In this document: piece after piece, positions 9,912 through 20,900 of the stretch
Layout of the letters: every line of letters begins with the position of its first letter
Position numbering within the stretch: position 1 is the stretch's first letter
Assembly (NCBI GenBank): GCA_963575745.1
Contig: CAUYUJ010015511.1
Span: 60,001-124,000, forward strand
Origin: Prorocentrum cordatum
Taxonomy: Eukaryota; Sar; Dinophyceae; Prorocentrales; Prorocentraceae
DNA length: 64,000 bases
Reading direction: 5' to 3'
The notes under the pieces: model-generated
What the model was told of the DNA's origin: nothing
Databases searched by the model: none
Seen by the model: only the letters and a program-made list of their open reading frames with translations
Position numbers and translations under genes: made by a program

Positions 9912-12414
9912 TCCCAGCGGACCTGGGGCCCCAGTGGATCGAGCGCCATGCTGACGACGCTCGCCTCCCCGCGGAGGTGGTCCGCACTACAGGCCAGTCC
10001 TGGTTCGCCGACGTCTGGCCCTTGTGGGATCGACCCCGACCCCACCCAGACGACGCAGTCACCGACGTGCAAGCGTTCCCGCCCCTACCAGGACGCTGGA
10101 CTTGCCTACAGTGCCGATTCCAATGCTGTCAGTATTGTGCTGCCCGCCGAAACACGCAGCTCGGCACCTCGGGCCAACCAACGTGCCCGGACTGCTCCCT
10201 CAGCGGACTACGTGCACTTATGGACTGGTCCACGGACTACTCTTGCAACAGCTGGACGTGTGCGTACAGCACCGACAACAGGGACTCCGACACATGCTGC
10301 CTCTCCAGCAGATGCCCGCATCCGCCTCGTCCGCACAGCCTGTTCGACGTCCGTGCCACAGGGATGCCTCCGCACATCCTCGCCCGCCAATACGGCAACG
10401 CGCCAGCCCAGCACGACCTCAAGGAACCCCCCGAGCGCCTTCAGGCCCCGGGGGGGAGCCTCCGCAACCAGGCCAAGCAGGATACCAGGGTCAATGGTAT
10501 CTACCACCGAGGCCGCGTCGCGTCCTTAAGCAGGGATTGCCCGACGGCACGAGGCGGCCACCAGGGTTCACAGGAACGGGGATGCCTGAAGACCCGTCTC
10601 CCGACCAACCGCTGTGGAAGGAAGGCTACGTGCTCTTCGGCCCGCACCAGGCCCTCAAGGAGGATTTCATCTTCAACAAAGCGGTGCGCCGACCTTACTC
10701 CCTAGCCATCACCAACATGCACAGGGATCGTGTCACAGTCAGGACCGTCTGCGAGTCTATCGCCGAGCGCATCCACACTACCCGCACGCGCTGGCGGGAT
10801 GTGGTACTGCACTGGGATGCCGAGGGCGGCCCTGGCCTCAAGCTCTCGACTACGACATGCGCCTCTGTGACGCCATGGTGAGTCGTGCCACGACCGAAGC
10901 CGAGTTGAACCACGACCGCAGCAACCGTGGTAGCTTCTGTCTCTATGGACCAGCGCACCAGCGGGCTGTGAACATCACGGTGCTCCCCGAGCCGCAGTAC
11001 ATTGACTACGTGGAGCATGTACGGCGCTACTCACCCGTCGGGGAGACTTACCCAGACCATGCCTTCGAGCACGTCTATCAGGGCTGGCGGCGGCCCGACG
11101 TGCCGCCCATCCTCCCCGACACCCGCCCGCTCTCGAGAGCCGACCAGCAGCGCTACCAACAGCACCAGCATCGCACCCAGCAGCGCGACCAACGCGACGC
11201 AGGTCAGCCGAGCACGCCACGCAACCGCTCTCCCGCGCGCGCCCCGACAGGCGACAGCGCGGTGTACGGCGGGGGCGCCGCCTATCACCGTGGCCCCATT
11301 GGTGCCAGGCCCGCGGCGGCAGGAGCAGCCGCCTCCAGCTACGGCCACGCCCCCCACGTCAGGGTGCACCCAGCGGTCGTCGGTTACCCGCGTGCACTCG
11401 GGCAGGCTCCCCCACGGGCCACCTCGCCCGTGCCAGGGTCCACGCGTGCCTGGGGCCATTACCCAGGCCGCCACGACAGCACCGCCAGCAACCAGCCCGC
11501 AGTGGCACCCCCTGCGGCTTCAGCCCAGGGGGCTGCACCAAGCCGCGGCAGGACAGGGCGCCCCGAAGGATGGCGCGAGGCGAACGTGCGTGCCTGGCAA
11601 CCGCGCCAACACACGCCCCCGCCAAACGTGGCCGCAGCGCTGCGCCCTGCCCAGGCAAAACCTGCCCCCCCCTGAGCGCGAGCGGCAGCCGCTCGTCCCG
11701 CTCGTCCTCACGCACACCCAGGCGCACCACAGCGCCTCCCCGCGGCACAGCGAGGGTAGTGCCTACCACGTCAGCCCCCGGCCCGACGCCGTCGACCCTG
11801 ACCAGGCTGCAGCCTCGGCGGCGGGCGGCACAGGCGGCTCCCGCCAGCCCAGCCCAACACCCTGCGCAGCGCCGATCCGCTCCCCGAGCAGGGCGAACTC
11901 TGCGCGCGCTAACGCCCAGGCGACCTCGCCACGTGACCGCCACACGGGCGGGCGCGTCCCGCGCAGCCGGTCCTGCAGCCGCCACAGCTCGCGCAAGCCC
12001 CCTGGGAGCTCCACGAGCTCGCCGCCCCGCGAGACTCAGGCGGACGGCCAAGCCTCCGAGGTGGTGCCACGTTTCGGTGCCAGCACCATCGAACCTGGCG
12101 AGGTCGACCTCGAGCCGACGCCGTCCACGGACCAGGAGCTGCCACCGCCCACCCGCGTTGTCGTCGCCTTCGACGAGGCGCCGACCTTCGACCCCTTCAA
12201 GCACAAGTACTCCGTCAAGGGCCTCGCGGCGGGCTTCGGCGGCGGCTCGCCGCTGCCCCCTCTGAGCCACGGCGGCGGCCCCGCCACCCCAGCCGCTGCC
12301 GCGGCAGCTGCGGCCCCGCGTGGAGTCAGCCCTGTCCGCAACGCGTGCCTCACGGCAAACAAAGAAAATGGCAAAAAAGGAACAAAAAAAAAAAGAAAAA
12401 AAGAAAATAAATAA
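9850..12414 (+). CDS. Frameshifted polyprotein stretch of the large retroelement
   Basis: Coding character continues through all three frames in turn. About 9850-10100: QVHVKADDTWRTVMIPADLG. About 10100-10500: a Ser/Thr/Ala-rich stretch whose true frame is unclear. About 10540-10850: LWKEGYVLFGPHQALKEDF and TVRTVCESIAERIHTTRTRW. About 10840-11675: AVNITVLPEPQYIDYVEHVR, then low-complexity. About 11660-12414: serine/arginine/proline-rich, ending in a conserved-looking DEAPTFDPFKHKYSVKGLAA before an A-rich tract. No domain is recognised. In the 10080-10200 part one frame is cysteine-rich, but the alternative frame is equally plausible, so no zinc finger is claimed. The joins suggest one long ancestral protein damaged by single-base indels, or many assembly errors. 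Confidence 0.45.
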
Positions 12415-12443
12415 AAAAAGAAAAAGCAAAGAGAGAAAGGAGA
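12358..12443 (+). repeat. A-rich tract inside the retroelement
   Basis: About 85 nt, mostly A with scattered G and a few T, immediately before the ATG at 12450 of the endonuclease-encoding frame. It resembles the A-rich insertion at 13541-13782. The second copy does not extend this far, so I cannot tell whether it is an insertion. Confidence 0.6.
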
Positions 12444-13540
12444 GCGGGCATGGACGAGGCTCAGCGCCAGGCCACCGACCGCGCCGCTCGCCACGCCCAG
12501 CTGGTGGCTGACGCGCTGGCAGGGCGTCCGCCGCCGCAGCCACAGGGCCCACCGCCCGAGGCGAGCGCGGAGGGTGCACACGAACAAGCTGTTCCAGCTG
12601 ATGCTGCTCATCACGGCACTGACGGGGCGGGCGCGCCGCCGCAGGACGGACCAGCGGTGTCGCGTGCGCAGTATGTGCGCGCGCGCTGCGCCGCTGCCGC
12701 GCCGAGCTGCCGCCGCTGGTTTGCTTTTGCTCTTGAGCTCGGCAGGACGGATCGAGGAGTCGCCTCCCTCTCCCCCTGCCGCCGTCTCACCTCTCCTCCC
12801 TCCGTCCCCCACGGTACAGGAGTGAAGAGGATTTTTCGAGGCAGTTTTGCCGACGTTTATGAACCCCCCCCGGCGCAGCGTCGACCATGCCTTGCCTATA
12901 CTTTTGGCCCGACGGCGGCTTCAGCCCCGTCCAAGCCAATCTGCCGCGACGCCACGAGCTCCTACTGTGGCCAAGCCTTCTACCTGGGTGACGGCCAGGC
13001 TGCCCTCCACCGTGCGGGGCGTGCTAACCCCAGCTCCACCGACGGAGATGGGCCAGGTCGCTCCATCCACCTCGTCAGCCTCAACATCACGAGTCTCCCA
13101 GCGAACTGGCCAACCATCACCGCTCTAGGTGTCGACCACAACGCCGCAGTCATAGCACTGCAGGAAACCCGACATGCCAAGCCTACCAGGCAAGCCATCG
13201 CTACCAACGCCGCCAATCCACACCACGGAGGATACCAGGCCAGTCTGGGACCTGACCAGGATCTGGCGCGTGCTCAGCGCAAAGCTGCTCACGGTGGCAC
13301 GGACCACACGGTCGAGGGCAACACCGGCGCCTCGGGTGGGGTCGCCATCCTCTCTAAGGACGCCATCGTCGACTCCACCGTCGACGACATTGCGACCTGT
13401 ATCACCACCCTCAAGGCCAAGAAACGATGGCACGAGGCCTTCCTCCCGCTCTGCACCCAGCACCGCCGCAGGCGACGACGAAACAACCACGGTCCCGCTG
13501 GGATCTACATTGCGAGCCTCTACGGGGTCGCTGGAGGGGA

Positions 13541-13782
13541 CAAAAAAAAAGAAACCAAAAAAATAACGAACAAAAAAAGAATAAAAAAAAAGATACAATA
13601 TAAAGCAACCACAAACAAAAAAAAAAAAAAGGACAAAACAAACAAAAATCAAGAAAGACCAAACAAAAAACAAGAATAAGCAAACAAAATCTAAAAAAAC
13701 CAAAAACAGACCAAATAGAAAAAAAAAAAAAAACAAAAAAAACACAGCAGAACATAAACCAAAAAGCAAAAGAAGGAGGGGA
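13541..13782 (+). mobile_element. A-rich insertion with 8-bp target-site duplication
   Basis: Compared with the second copy at 27.3 kb, which has no interruption here, this copy carries about 242 extra bases between GGGGA and AGCACCG. The insert is extremely A-rich with scattered C and G. The 8-mer GGAGGGGA flanks it on both sides (13533-13540 and 13775-13782) but is single in the other copy: a target-site duplication. No coding content. It may be a poly(A)-derived or very small retroposed sequence. Confidence 0.65.
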
Positions 13783-13920
13783 AAGCACCGATTTGTTTCG
13801 GCTTGCTGATTGCGGCGCCCGCGAAGGGTCGTCTCAGCCCCGTATTTTCATTTGCAATGGACGCCAACACGAACATCGACGACAATCCACATCTGCTGCA
13901 CCTGATGCAGCACGGAATGG

Positions 13921-13955
13921 TTTTTTTTTTTTTTTTTTTTTTTTTGTGTTTTTCA
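13921..13955 (+). repeat. T25 tract inserted in the endonuclease region
   Basis: Twenty-five T, then GTG and more T, replace a short TTTAA-like sequence present in the second copy. It breaks the frame before the VAEGTPDH motif. It could be replication slippage or an assembly error in a homopolymer. Confidence 0.8.
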
Positions 13956-14689
13956 ACGTCGCTGAAGGCACACCAGACCACACCATGCACACATATGGCA
14001 ATATCCCTGACTGGGACCGCGTCACCAAGTGCCCCCGCACTTCGCGCATCGATTATATCATCGCCAACCAAGCTGCGCGATCCCTTGTCACCGACTTCTG
14101 CTATCTGCGTGACTTGCCAGCGAAGTCCCATGTTGGCCTGCAGGTCGCACTCGACCTTAGCCGCCTCGATCACACGGCCCCACGCCTTCTGGCCCCCACG
14201 CCTTACCCTCCTAACGACGGAGCTCATGAGGACCACGAACTTCAGGCATTAGGGACCCTCATCGCAGGACGATACCACGACCGCATGGAGCAGGCTGACA
14301 CACGCGACGATGTGGAACGCATGTTCGCCCTGGCAAACGAGGCCAGCCATGAGTACCATCTCACCCGGCTGCGGGACCTGCCGCCCCCACCGCCAGACCA
14401 CCCAAAAAAGAAGGCCCCTACCATGCACGGGCTCACACCCACGTTCGAGGAGCGACCCGCCGTCCCCCGCGCTTTTCCCACCTACGGAGCTTCCACGATT
14501 CACATGAACCGCCTTCGCAAGCTCCATCGGCAACTTTGCGAGCTTCGCTTCATCGGACAGCACCATCATATGGACTGCCGTGCTATCCCGCCGCACCTGG
14601 CGCAACGCATCGACTGCACGTGGGCCGCGGCCCGCCTTCTCTGCCACAAGCTGCGCCCCACGGCCCTCCTGGCTTTTCCTGACGCCTGA

Positions 14690-15114
14690 ACCCCCGACGT
14701 GCCAGCGCCACGCGGAGAGCAGCTCGATCGTCTGATCCAAAATCTAGACTCGGAGCTGGCGCGACGTGCAAACCGAGCCAAAGCTGAACGCATCAAGATC
14801 TGGCTGAGGGTGTCCGCGAGCCAAGCGGGCGAAAGGCGGCCATATACGCACGGGCTGCCGACTGCTCGCCCACGGCGTATCTCCGCACGCCTACCACTCC
14901 CGACGATGCACAGCTCCACTGCGACACCACCGCCTTCAACCCTGACCAAGCTAGCACGGACGAAAGTGACGCCGACACCGACGCCGGCGGCTTCAGCCCC
15001 AGCGACGGTAGTTCGCTCGACACGGACAACGACGACGGCCACACTCGTGGCCCACCACCTGCCCAGGTTCCCGACGCCCTCCCCGCCAACGCTATTGTTG
15101 CCAACACTAAAGAC
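14690..15114 (+). pseudogene. Endonuclease-RT linker of the retroelement, frameshifted
   Basis: In the second copy this region is one frame (VPAPRGEHLDRLIQNLDS ... DAGGFSPSDGSSLDTDNDD ... IVANTKDMLKLMV). Here it is out of frame because one G is missing near 14800 (ATCTGGCTG against ATCTGGGCTG) and a stop lies upstream. It is acidic and low-complexity toward its end and carries the recurring GCGGCTTCAGCCC motif at 14987-14999. It is a flexible connector with no recognised domain. Confidence 0.65.
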
Positions 15115-17600
15115 ATGCTTAAGCTCATGGTCGATACCTGGGAGCCCATCTTGGGCAGGTACCGCGGTCGCGCGGGCCATGACGCCGAAGCTATGCCGAC
15201 GTGGGCGGACTTCTACGACGAATACCGCCAAGAGCTGCCTACGCCATCACCAGCAGCCCCCTTCCACCTTACCGACGACCAACTCATCCACTTCATTCGC
15301 ACCCGTTCACCGCGCCGCGCGGGGGGACTCGACGGCTGGACGACAAAGGAGGCAAAGGAGTTACCCGACGACATCCTTCGCCTCTTCGCCAGCGTCTTAC
15401 GTGCTATGCAACGCACTGGCACCATCCCCGAGCCCCTCCTGCACGTGCCAAACCCGTGCCTCCGAAAAGGCCGAGGGGAACTCCCGACGGACCAACGACT
15501 TCTCTCGGTTCTTTCCGTGTGGAGGTATGCGTGGGAAGCGCCGGCCTACCGTAGCCTCACGACCTGGCGGCAAGGATGGACCCATGCCACGAGCTTCGGC
15601 GCTGTTCCCAAAGCCACCATTGGGGATGTCAGCACCTCTCTCGCCCTGCGCATCGAACACGCCTGGACTTTACTCCTCCCCTTAGCTGGAGCTGCCCTTG
15701 ACCGACAGAAGTGCTTCGACTACCTCATCACGGACATCTGTCTAAACCTTGCGCTGCACGCGGGGTGTCCTCAAGACATCGTTACTGTCCGCCGAAATTT
15801 CTACAGACACCACAAACGCTACATCCGCATGAACGGAGCGTACTCCAAGGACCTGGCCAGGACAAACGGTCACCTCCAGGGCAGCTCGTGGTCCCTGGAT
15901 GACATCAAGCTGCTCATGTGCGTGTGGACAAAGAGGCAGCACCGATACTTTCCTCGATCACTCAGCACTACCTTCGTTGACGACAGCAACTCCACTACCC
16001 ACACCGCTTCTGAGCTGCAGAAATCTCTCGACGAAACCGCCAAGTTTGATCGATTCTCAGGTCAACGCATTCACCCTGGCAAAGTGGCAGGGTGGGCGCT
16101 CACCGACGAGCTTCACGCCGCCGTTACCCAGCTCACACTGGCGGATCGCCCCCTACGCGTGGTCGATTCCTTCAAGCTCGTCGGGAGTTACATCAACGCA
16201 GAGGCAGCGCCGGCTCCAGCCGCGCTTAACCTCACGGCCACCGCAGACGCCCGTGTACGGAGGGCGACTATTCGCCTGCCGCGCATTGGCAAGCTCCCGT
16301 CGCCGATGCTTATCAAGGCGCGGCACGCCCGATCCCTGGCCGCCAGCGTCTGCACCACGGGCACCGACATCCAAGCACCATCAGGCCCAGCCAAGACTGC
16401 CTACAACCACGCCCTCAAGGCGGCTATCCGCCCCAAGGGGAACAAGTGGGTCGAGTTCTGGAATCTCATGGCCGTGTGCGTGCCGGGACACGCCCTTGAG
16501 ATCGACGCCATCACGCAGCGTGAAGCATTCCTGTGCCTGCGGCGACAGGTTAACCGCGACGTTACACTCTGCGGGCACGCCAGAGACCTCCAACACCACG
16601 TCCAGACCCTGTTTGGTGGAGGACCCGTCGGACGACTCGTCCAGTCGCTCCAGCAGCTCCGATGGACCTGGCCCACATTTGGCATTATGTACGACGACTG
16701 GGGCTGCCCGATCAGCTGGCTGAATTTACCCCAAAACGCCTTCCTGCACATGCTGCGGGCCTCACAACGCAAGGCATTTCTGCGGAGGATCAAGCCACGG
16801 CGACACGACCTTGGCTACCTCGCCTCTGTCAGACAGGGCCTTGACCTCGTCGCCAGCACGTGGCTCGCGCGAACTAAAGGAGCAGCCAAATGCACTGCCT
16901 GGCAGCTGGCGCTCCTCCTGAACTACCTGTCGGGCGGGGACCACACCCAACAGCGACGATCCCGATCAAACGCGTCGGCAGACCCCAGCCCCATGTGCCG
17001 CTACTGTGACGAGGAAGAGGAAACTCAGGAGCACACTGTCCGCGACTGTAGGTGCTGGGCCCGAGAAAGACTCCCTCTCACCACCCTAATCAGTGACGAC
17101 CAGTGGGCCCGTCTTCCGCCGCACACAAGACACTGCGGGCTCTTCGACGAAGACCCAGCCCTCCTCGACCTGCAGGCCGACCTCGCGAGGGACCCGCTGC
17201 CACAGCCCATTCCGCGGCCCCCCCCTGATGGTGATCCTGCGGCTTCAGCCCAGGACACCTACACCACCTACCTTGACTACAACACAGGTTGGACATGGGT
17301 CTATGCTGCCACGGACGGTGCGTGCACCAACCAAGCCATCCCATTGCTAGCACGAGCGGGTTACGGCGTCTACTACGGCATCGATCACCGCATGAACTAC
17401 AGTGCACGCGTTCACGGCCTAACGCAGAACGCCCAGGTTGCGGAGACCCTCGCCCTTGTCCACCTTACGGCATGTGCCGAACGGCCCGTGCACGTTTTCG
17501 TGGACAACCAGGCGGTGGTCGATGGGTTCCAAAGCATCATCGACGGACATCCAGCGCCGCAGGGCACGCACGCGGAGCTCTGGAAAAGATCCACCGATGT
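15115..17600 (+). CDS. Reverse transcriptase, zinc finger and RNase H start of the retroelement
   Basis: One open frame from ATG 15115 carries the RT. Landmarks by residue: GGLDGWTTKEA (about 70), ALDRQKCFDYL with motif-A Asp196, LQGSSWSLDDIKLLM (motif B, about 260), TTFVDDSNSTT with motif-C Asp289 and Asp290, HPGKVAGWA (motif D), and SFKLVGSYI (motif E). A CCHC-like finger follows: CRYCDEEEETQEHTVRDC from Cys628. RNase H then begins: YAATDGACTNQ (Asp734), AQVAETLALVH (Glu777) and HVFVDNQAVVDG (Asp797). All catalytic acids seen are intact. The true frame shifts near 17590. The enzyme would copy element RNA at a nicked chromosomal site. The domain order fits RNase H-bearing APE LINEs (I-like); no clade is claimed. 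Confidence 0.85.
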
Positions 17601-18977
17601 GTTATGGCCAAGCCCAACATGTTTCGCGTCGAAAAAATCGCCAGCCACCTGGGAGACCTGGGCATCGACCTTGGGCTCATCGGGCCCATCGCGGAGGAGT
17701 TCAACCGTCAGGCCGACGCCCTTGCCACAGCGGCGGCACGCACGCACAACCTCCCCGACGAAATTGTTGAAGCTGCCAAAACACGACATCGCCAAGCGAC
17801 CGTGCTTCATGGGGTCGCTGTCGCTATCTACGAGCGCAGACACCGTACTCTGCCGCTCCCACACCGCAGGGCTGGGTTTACAGCATCGGAACTCAGCAAA
17901 ATGGAACCGAACCCCCTGCTGTCGGACCAGGCACCACCCGCAGCTGGACCATACATCCCGCAGAACCCGGATGAGCTCTGGGCCGAGGCCCAACGGGCGA
18001 TGCACGACGATCAGGAGGACGACCCGTTCGGCTTCGGCGGGGGATTAGACTTCCTGGACGACGGGCCAGCCAGCGCCAACCCTGCACCGTCGGGCAGCCT
18101 CTCGACGCACACCTCGACTCCGGCACCGAGAGCGACATCGCACCCACATGATGACGTCGCTCACCGTCAAGACGCCGACGAGGACCTCTATGATCCCCTC
18201 GGATTGAGTGGCAGCATAGACGACGCCCCGCCGACACCCCACGCTGCCGACGATGCCGCTTCATCGAGACGCCACCCGACCACGCGGCCGACCTCCGAGC
18301 CCTCGCACGGCATCATGATTGGTCCCCCCGTGCCACCCGCCCCGTCCCCCCACCAGCGCCAGCCCGCGGGGGCGGCTCCAGCCCCCCCGCAGGGCACTGA
18401 GCCAGTCAGGCCGTCGCACCCCGTCCACGCTTTTACTGTTGCTGGGTCCGAGGCTACGGCTCCTCCGTCCGCACGGGGCGTGGCCCTAGCGGCTTCAGCC
18501 CTGGGACCGCGTGATGCCCTCCAGTCCACCTGGCCAGGCGCACCGATGACCTCGTCCCCGCCACGAGGCCCGCGGCCGCAGGCACAGAGCAGCCGCCCCT
18601 CACCGACCGCGAAGCCGAGCTGTCCCAGTCTATTGCCGCTCTTCAGCAGAGGTGCGCTGCTCTCGCCGCCGACCTTGCCGCTGCTCAAGCCCGTCAAGGC
18701 CCTCTGCTCCAGCGCCTCCACCGCGCCGGTCGTGCCTTCGCCGAGCTGCTTACACCCTCGCCCGATGGTGCTGCGCCGCCACTCACCCTCCATGCAATGC
18801 TGTCATCGCTCCGCGGCGCTCCGCCTGGAGCCCCGCGCTAATCTCCGCCATTCTGCCTGCCCGTGTGCACGCGTGGCCCCGCGTCCACGGTGTCAGGGCG
18901 CGGGGGCGGGGGGTGCCCCGTCCCTGCGCGCCGCGTTGCGGCCAAGCGCCCAACAGGCGGTCTGCCAAGCCGCCTAG
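17590..18977 (+). CDS. RNase H end and low-complexity tail of the retroelement
   Basis: After a one-base shift near 17590 the RNase H continues as VEKIASHLGDLGIDLGLIGP then AEEFNRQADALATAAA, the conserved Asn and Ala-Asp region near the end of the fold. About 70 more residues look globular (LPDEIVEAAKTRHRQATVLH). Then comes an acidic stretch (HDDQEDDPFGFGGGLDFLDD, and again DADEDLYDPLGLSGSIDD) and a long proline/serine/alanine tail to a stop at 18977. The scattered GCGGCTTCAGCCC motif occurs at 18489-18501, with a variant at 18371. The tail past about 18450 may be untranslated: its frame is not convincing. Confidence 0.6.
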
Positions 18978-19203
18978 CCACGTGTCAGCACGTCGCCTTT
19001 CTTGTTGGGGCCTTCTTCGTCACGCGGTCTGACGCGTGAGATCTTCACTGTCTGTCCGCCGTCTGTAGCGTCAGTCGCATTGCGCCGGGGGAGGGGGTTT
19101 GTTGCCCGCCCTCGTATCTCAAGGCTGCACCGCCGCAAATAGTGTTTGGCGGGTTGTCGCACCGCAGTGCGCCTCGCGGACGGACCCTGGTCCGCCTACT
19201 TGT

Positions 19204-19206
<3 letters not shown>
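18978..19206 (+). other. 3' end of the retroelement, no coding
   Basis: About 230 nt of GC-rich sequence between the last stop and a long (CT)n tract. No poly(A) tail or clear polyadenylation signal is present; the element appears to end at, or be replaced by, the CT repeat. Confidence 0.4.
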
Positions 19207-19300
<94 letters not shown>

Positions 19301-19527
19301 CTCGCTCTCCCTCTCTCTGTCTGTCCCTCTCCTCTCCATCTTTCACTCTCTCTCTCTCTCTCCCTCTCGTCTCCACTCTCTCTCTCTCTTATCTCTCTCT
19401 CTCTCTCCTCTCTCTCCTTTTTGCTCTCTCTCTCTCTCCTCTCATCTCTAATCTCTCTCTCACTCTCTCTATATCTATATAAATACTCCTTTTTTCTCGC
19501 CCTCTCTCTCTCTCTCGCCCCCTCTCC

Positions 19528-19584
<57 letters not shown>

Positions 19585-19593
19585 CCTCTCGCA
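19207..19593 (+). repeat. Long (CT)n microsatellite at the 3' edge of the retroelement
   Basis: A nearly pure CT tract of about 85 nt, then interrupted CT blocks to 19590, ending TCTCGCAG directly before a palindrome. Serine/leucine frames through it are artefacts. Confidence 0.95.
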
Positions 19594-19634
19594 GTCCGAT
19601 CGCCAATCCCTCATTGAGGGATTGGCGATTGGAC
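19594..19634. repeat. 41-nt palindrome next to the CT tract
   Basis: Two 20-nt arms (19594-19613 and 19615-19634) are inverted complements with one mismatch and a single T between them. It sits between the CT tract and the minus-strand retroelement fragment. It could fold as a hairpin in RNA or cruciform in DNA. Confidence 0.9.
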
Positions 19635-19849
19635 TGGAAGCACTGGCCCGGATGAGGAGGGAAAGAGGGGGGGGGGGAGTGGGCTACCCGCCGCCGCCGC
19701 CTGGCCCGCGGCCCGCCTAGCCGCCGGCCCGGCCCTCGGCCCAGCCGCCCGCCTGGCCCGCGGCCAGCGTGCCCCGCGCCGCCCTGCTCCGCGCGGCGCC
19801 GCAGGGCCGGCATTGAGCGGGCGCCGCGTCCAGCAGGGCCCGGGCCACG

Positions 19850-20440
19850 CCCATGGCCAGCCGGGCGCTGATCAACGTCCGCCAGCGGGCCCCCCAGCGC
19901 GTTGGCAGGACACCGCGGCCCTGCCTGGCGCTGGGCCGCCAGCGCAGCAAGCTCGTCCAGCAAGTTGGAGAGCTGGGCGTCCGCGCGGCCCCAGGTTTCG
20001 ACGGCGCACGGGGCGACGGCCTTGCCGCCCGCGTCTGGGTGCCGGTCCTCCTTGCACCGGACGCCCTTCGCCGCGGCTGCGCCTGGCGTCGCGGCAGCCG
20101 CCGGCAGGATATGCGCGGCCGCGGGGTGGCGCACCGCGCCGTCGACGAGACGCTCTGGGGCAGTCGGGTGCCCGAACAGGTCCACGTCCAGGACGGCCTC
20201 CTCCAGGACCCCCCTGCCGCCCCGCCGGCGCTTCCTCAGGCCGAGCTCGGGCATGGTTTGCTCCAGCAGCGCCGAGTGCCCAGCGTCGCGTCCAGCCTGC
20301 GCCAGAACGCCGTTCAACGAACCGTGCCGCGTCGAAATGTAGGGGCCCGTATTGCAGCATACGGCGTGGTCGCCAAACATGTCCAGATCCTTGCCACAAC
20401 GATCGGCCTGATCCTTGGATTTCGCGCGCATGCGCTGCAG
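19850..20440 (-). mobile_element. 3' fragment of another retroelement ORF2 (post-RT region)
   Basis: The minus strand reads CGKDLDMFGDHAVCCNTGPY then STRHGSLNGVLAQAGRDAGH, followed by VLEEAVLDVDLFGHPTAPER and GGKAVAPCAVETWGRADAQL. The pattern D-H-A-x-x-C near R-H, then L-D-V-D-L near the middle and VETWGR near the end, is what I know from the region after the RT domain in many protist LINE-like ORFs. Both ends run into CT repeats (19.2-19.6 and 20.46-20.95 kb) plus a GC-rich alanine/glycine tail, so it is a truncated insertion. It differs from the large element. Confidence 0.5.
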
Positions 20441-20454
20441 GCCAGCATGCACAC

Positions 20455-20455
20455 G

Positions 20456-20493
<38 letters not shown>

Positions 20494-20695
20494 ATCTCTC
20501 TCTCTCTCATCTCCAATCTCTCTCTCCTCTCCATCTCCCTCTCTCTCTCTTTCTCTCTCGTCTCGTCTCTCTCTCATCACTCTCTCTCTCCATCTCTCAT
20601 CTCTCTCTCTCTCTCTCTCATCCATCTCACATCATCCTCTCTCTCTCTCTCTCCTATAATCTCTCCGCCAGTCTCTCTCATCTCTCTCTTCTTCG

Positions 20696-20731
<36 letters not shown>

Positions 20732-20900
20732 CTCTCTCCTCTTCATCTCTCTCTCAAATCTCACTCTCTCTCCTCTCGCCCTCTCTCGTCCTCTCTCTCT
20801 CTTCATCTCTCTCTTCTCTCTCTCTCTCCTCTCTCTACATCTCTCTCTCTCTCTCATCATCTCTCCAATTCTCCATCTCTCTCTCTCTCTCCTCCTCTCT

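Larger units (their letters stand above)
12450..14689 (+). pseudogene. AP-type endonuclease (EEP) domain of the retroelement, interrupted
   Basis: From ATG 12450 a low-complexity leader of about 200 residues precedes the nuclease. Visible EEP landmarks: SIHLVSLNITSLP (metal-site Asn, about 13063), AVIALQETRHAKPTRQ (catalytic Glu), ASGGVAILSKDA, then RIDYIIAN and SHVGLQVALDL (catalytic Asp and His, 14046-14155). The stretch with the DxN motif is intact in the second copy as ICMDANTNIDDNPH but out of frame here. Between GVAGGD and the next block sits an A-rich insertion, and a 25-T tract interrupts NVAEGTPDH. The C-terminal linker ends at a TGA (14687-14689) where the second copy has TGG. The enzyme would nick target DNA for target-primed reverse transcription. 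This copy cannot make it intact. Confidence 0.75.
2658..19206 (+). mobile_element. Giant non-LTR retrotransposon (endonuclease-RT-zinc finger-RNase H), broken copy
   Basis: About 16.5 kb of near-continuous plus-strand coding potential lies between two (CT)n tracts. The 3' third has the classic order of an APE-type LINE with RNase H: an exonuclease-endonuclease-phosphatase domain (13063-14180), reverse transcriptase (15115-16950), a CCHC-like finger (about 16996) and RNase H (17300-17740). The 10 kb before it carries an ORF1-like protein and further ORFs found nowhere else in the window. Frameshifts occur near 3762, 8330, 9850, 10540, 10850, 11660, 14800 and 17590; there is a stop at 14687; an A-rich insertion lies at 13541-13782 and a T tract at 13921. 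A second, inverted partial copy at 25.6-27.8 kb confirms the repeat nature and which breaks are copy-specific. The ends are set by the CT tracts and are approximate. Confidence 0.8.

Noticed and set aside
10080-10330. Cysteine-rich zinc-finger-like reading (WTCLQCRFQCCQYC)
   Set aside because: A neighbouring frame fits the composition of the flanking polyprotein at least as well, and cysteine spacing does not match a family I know.
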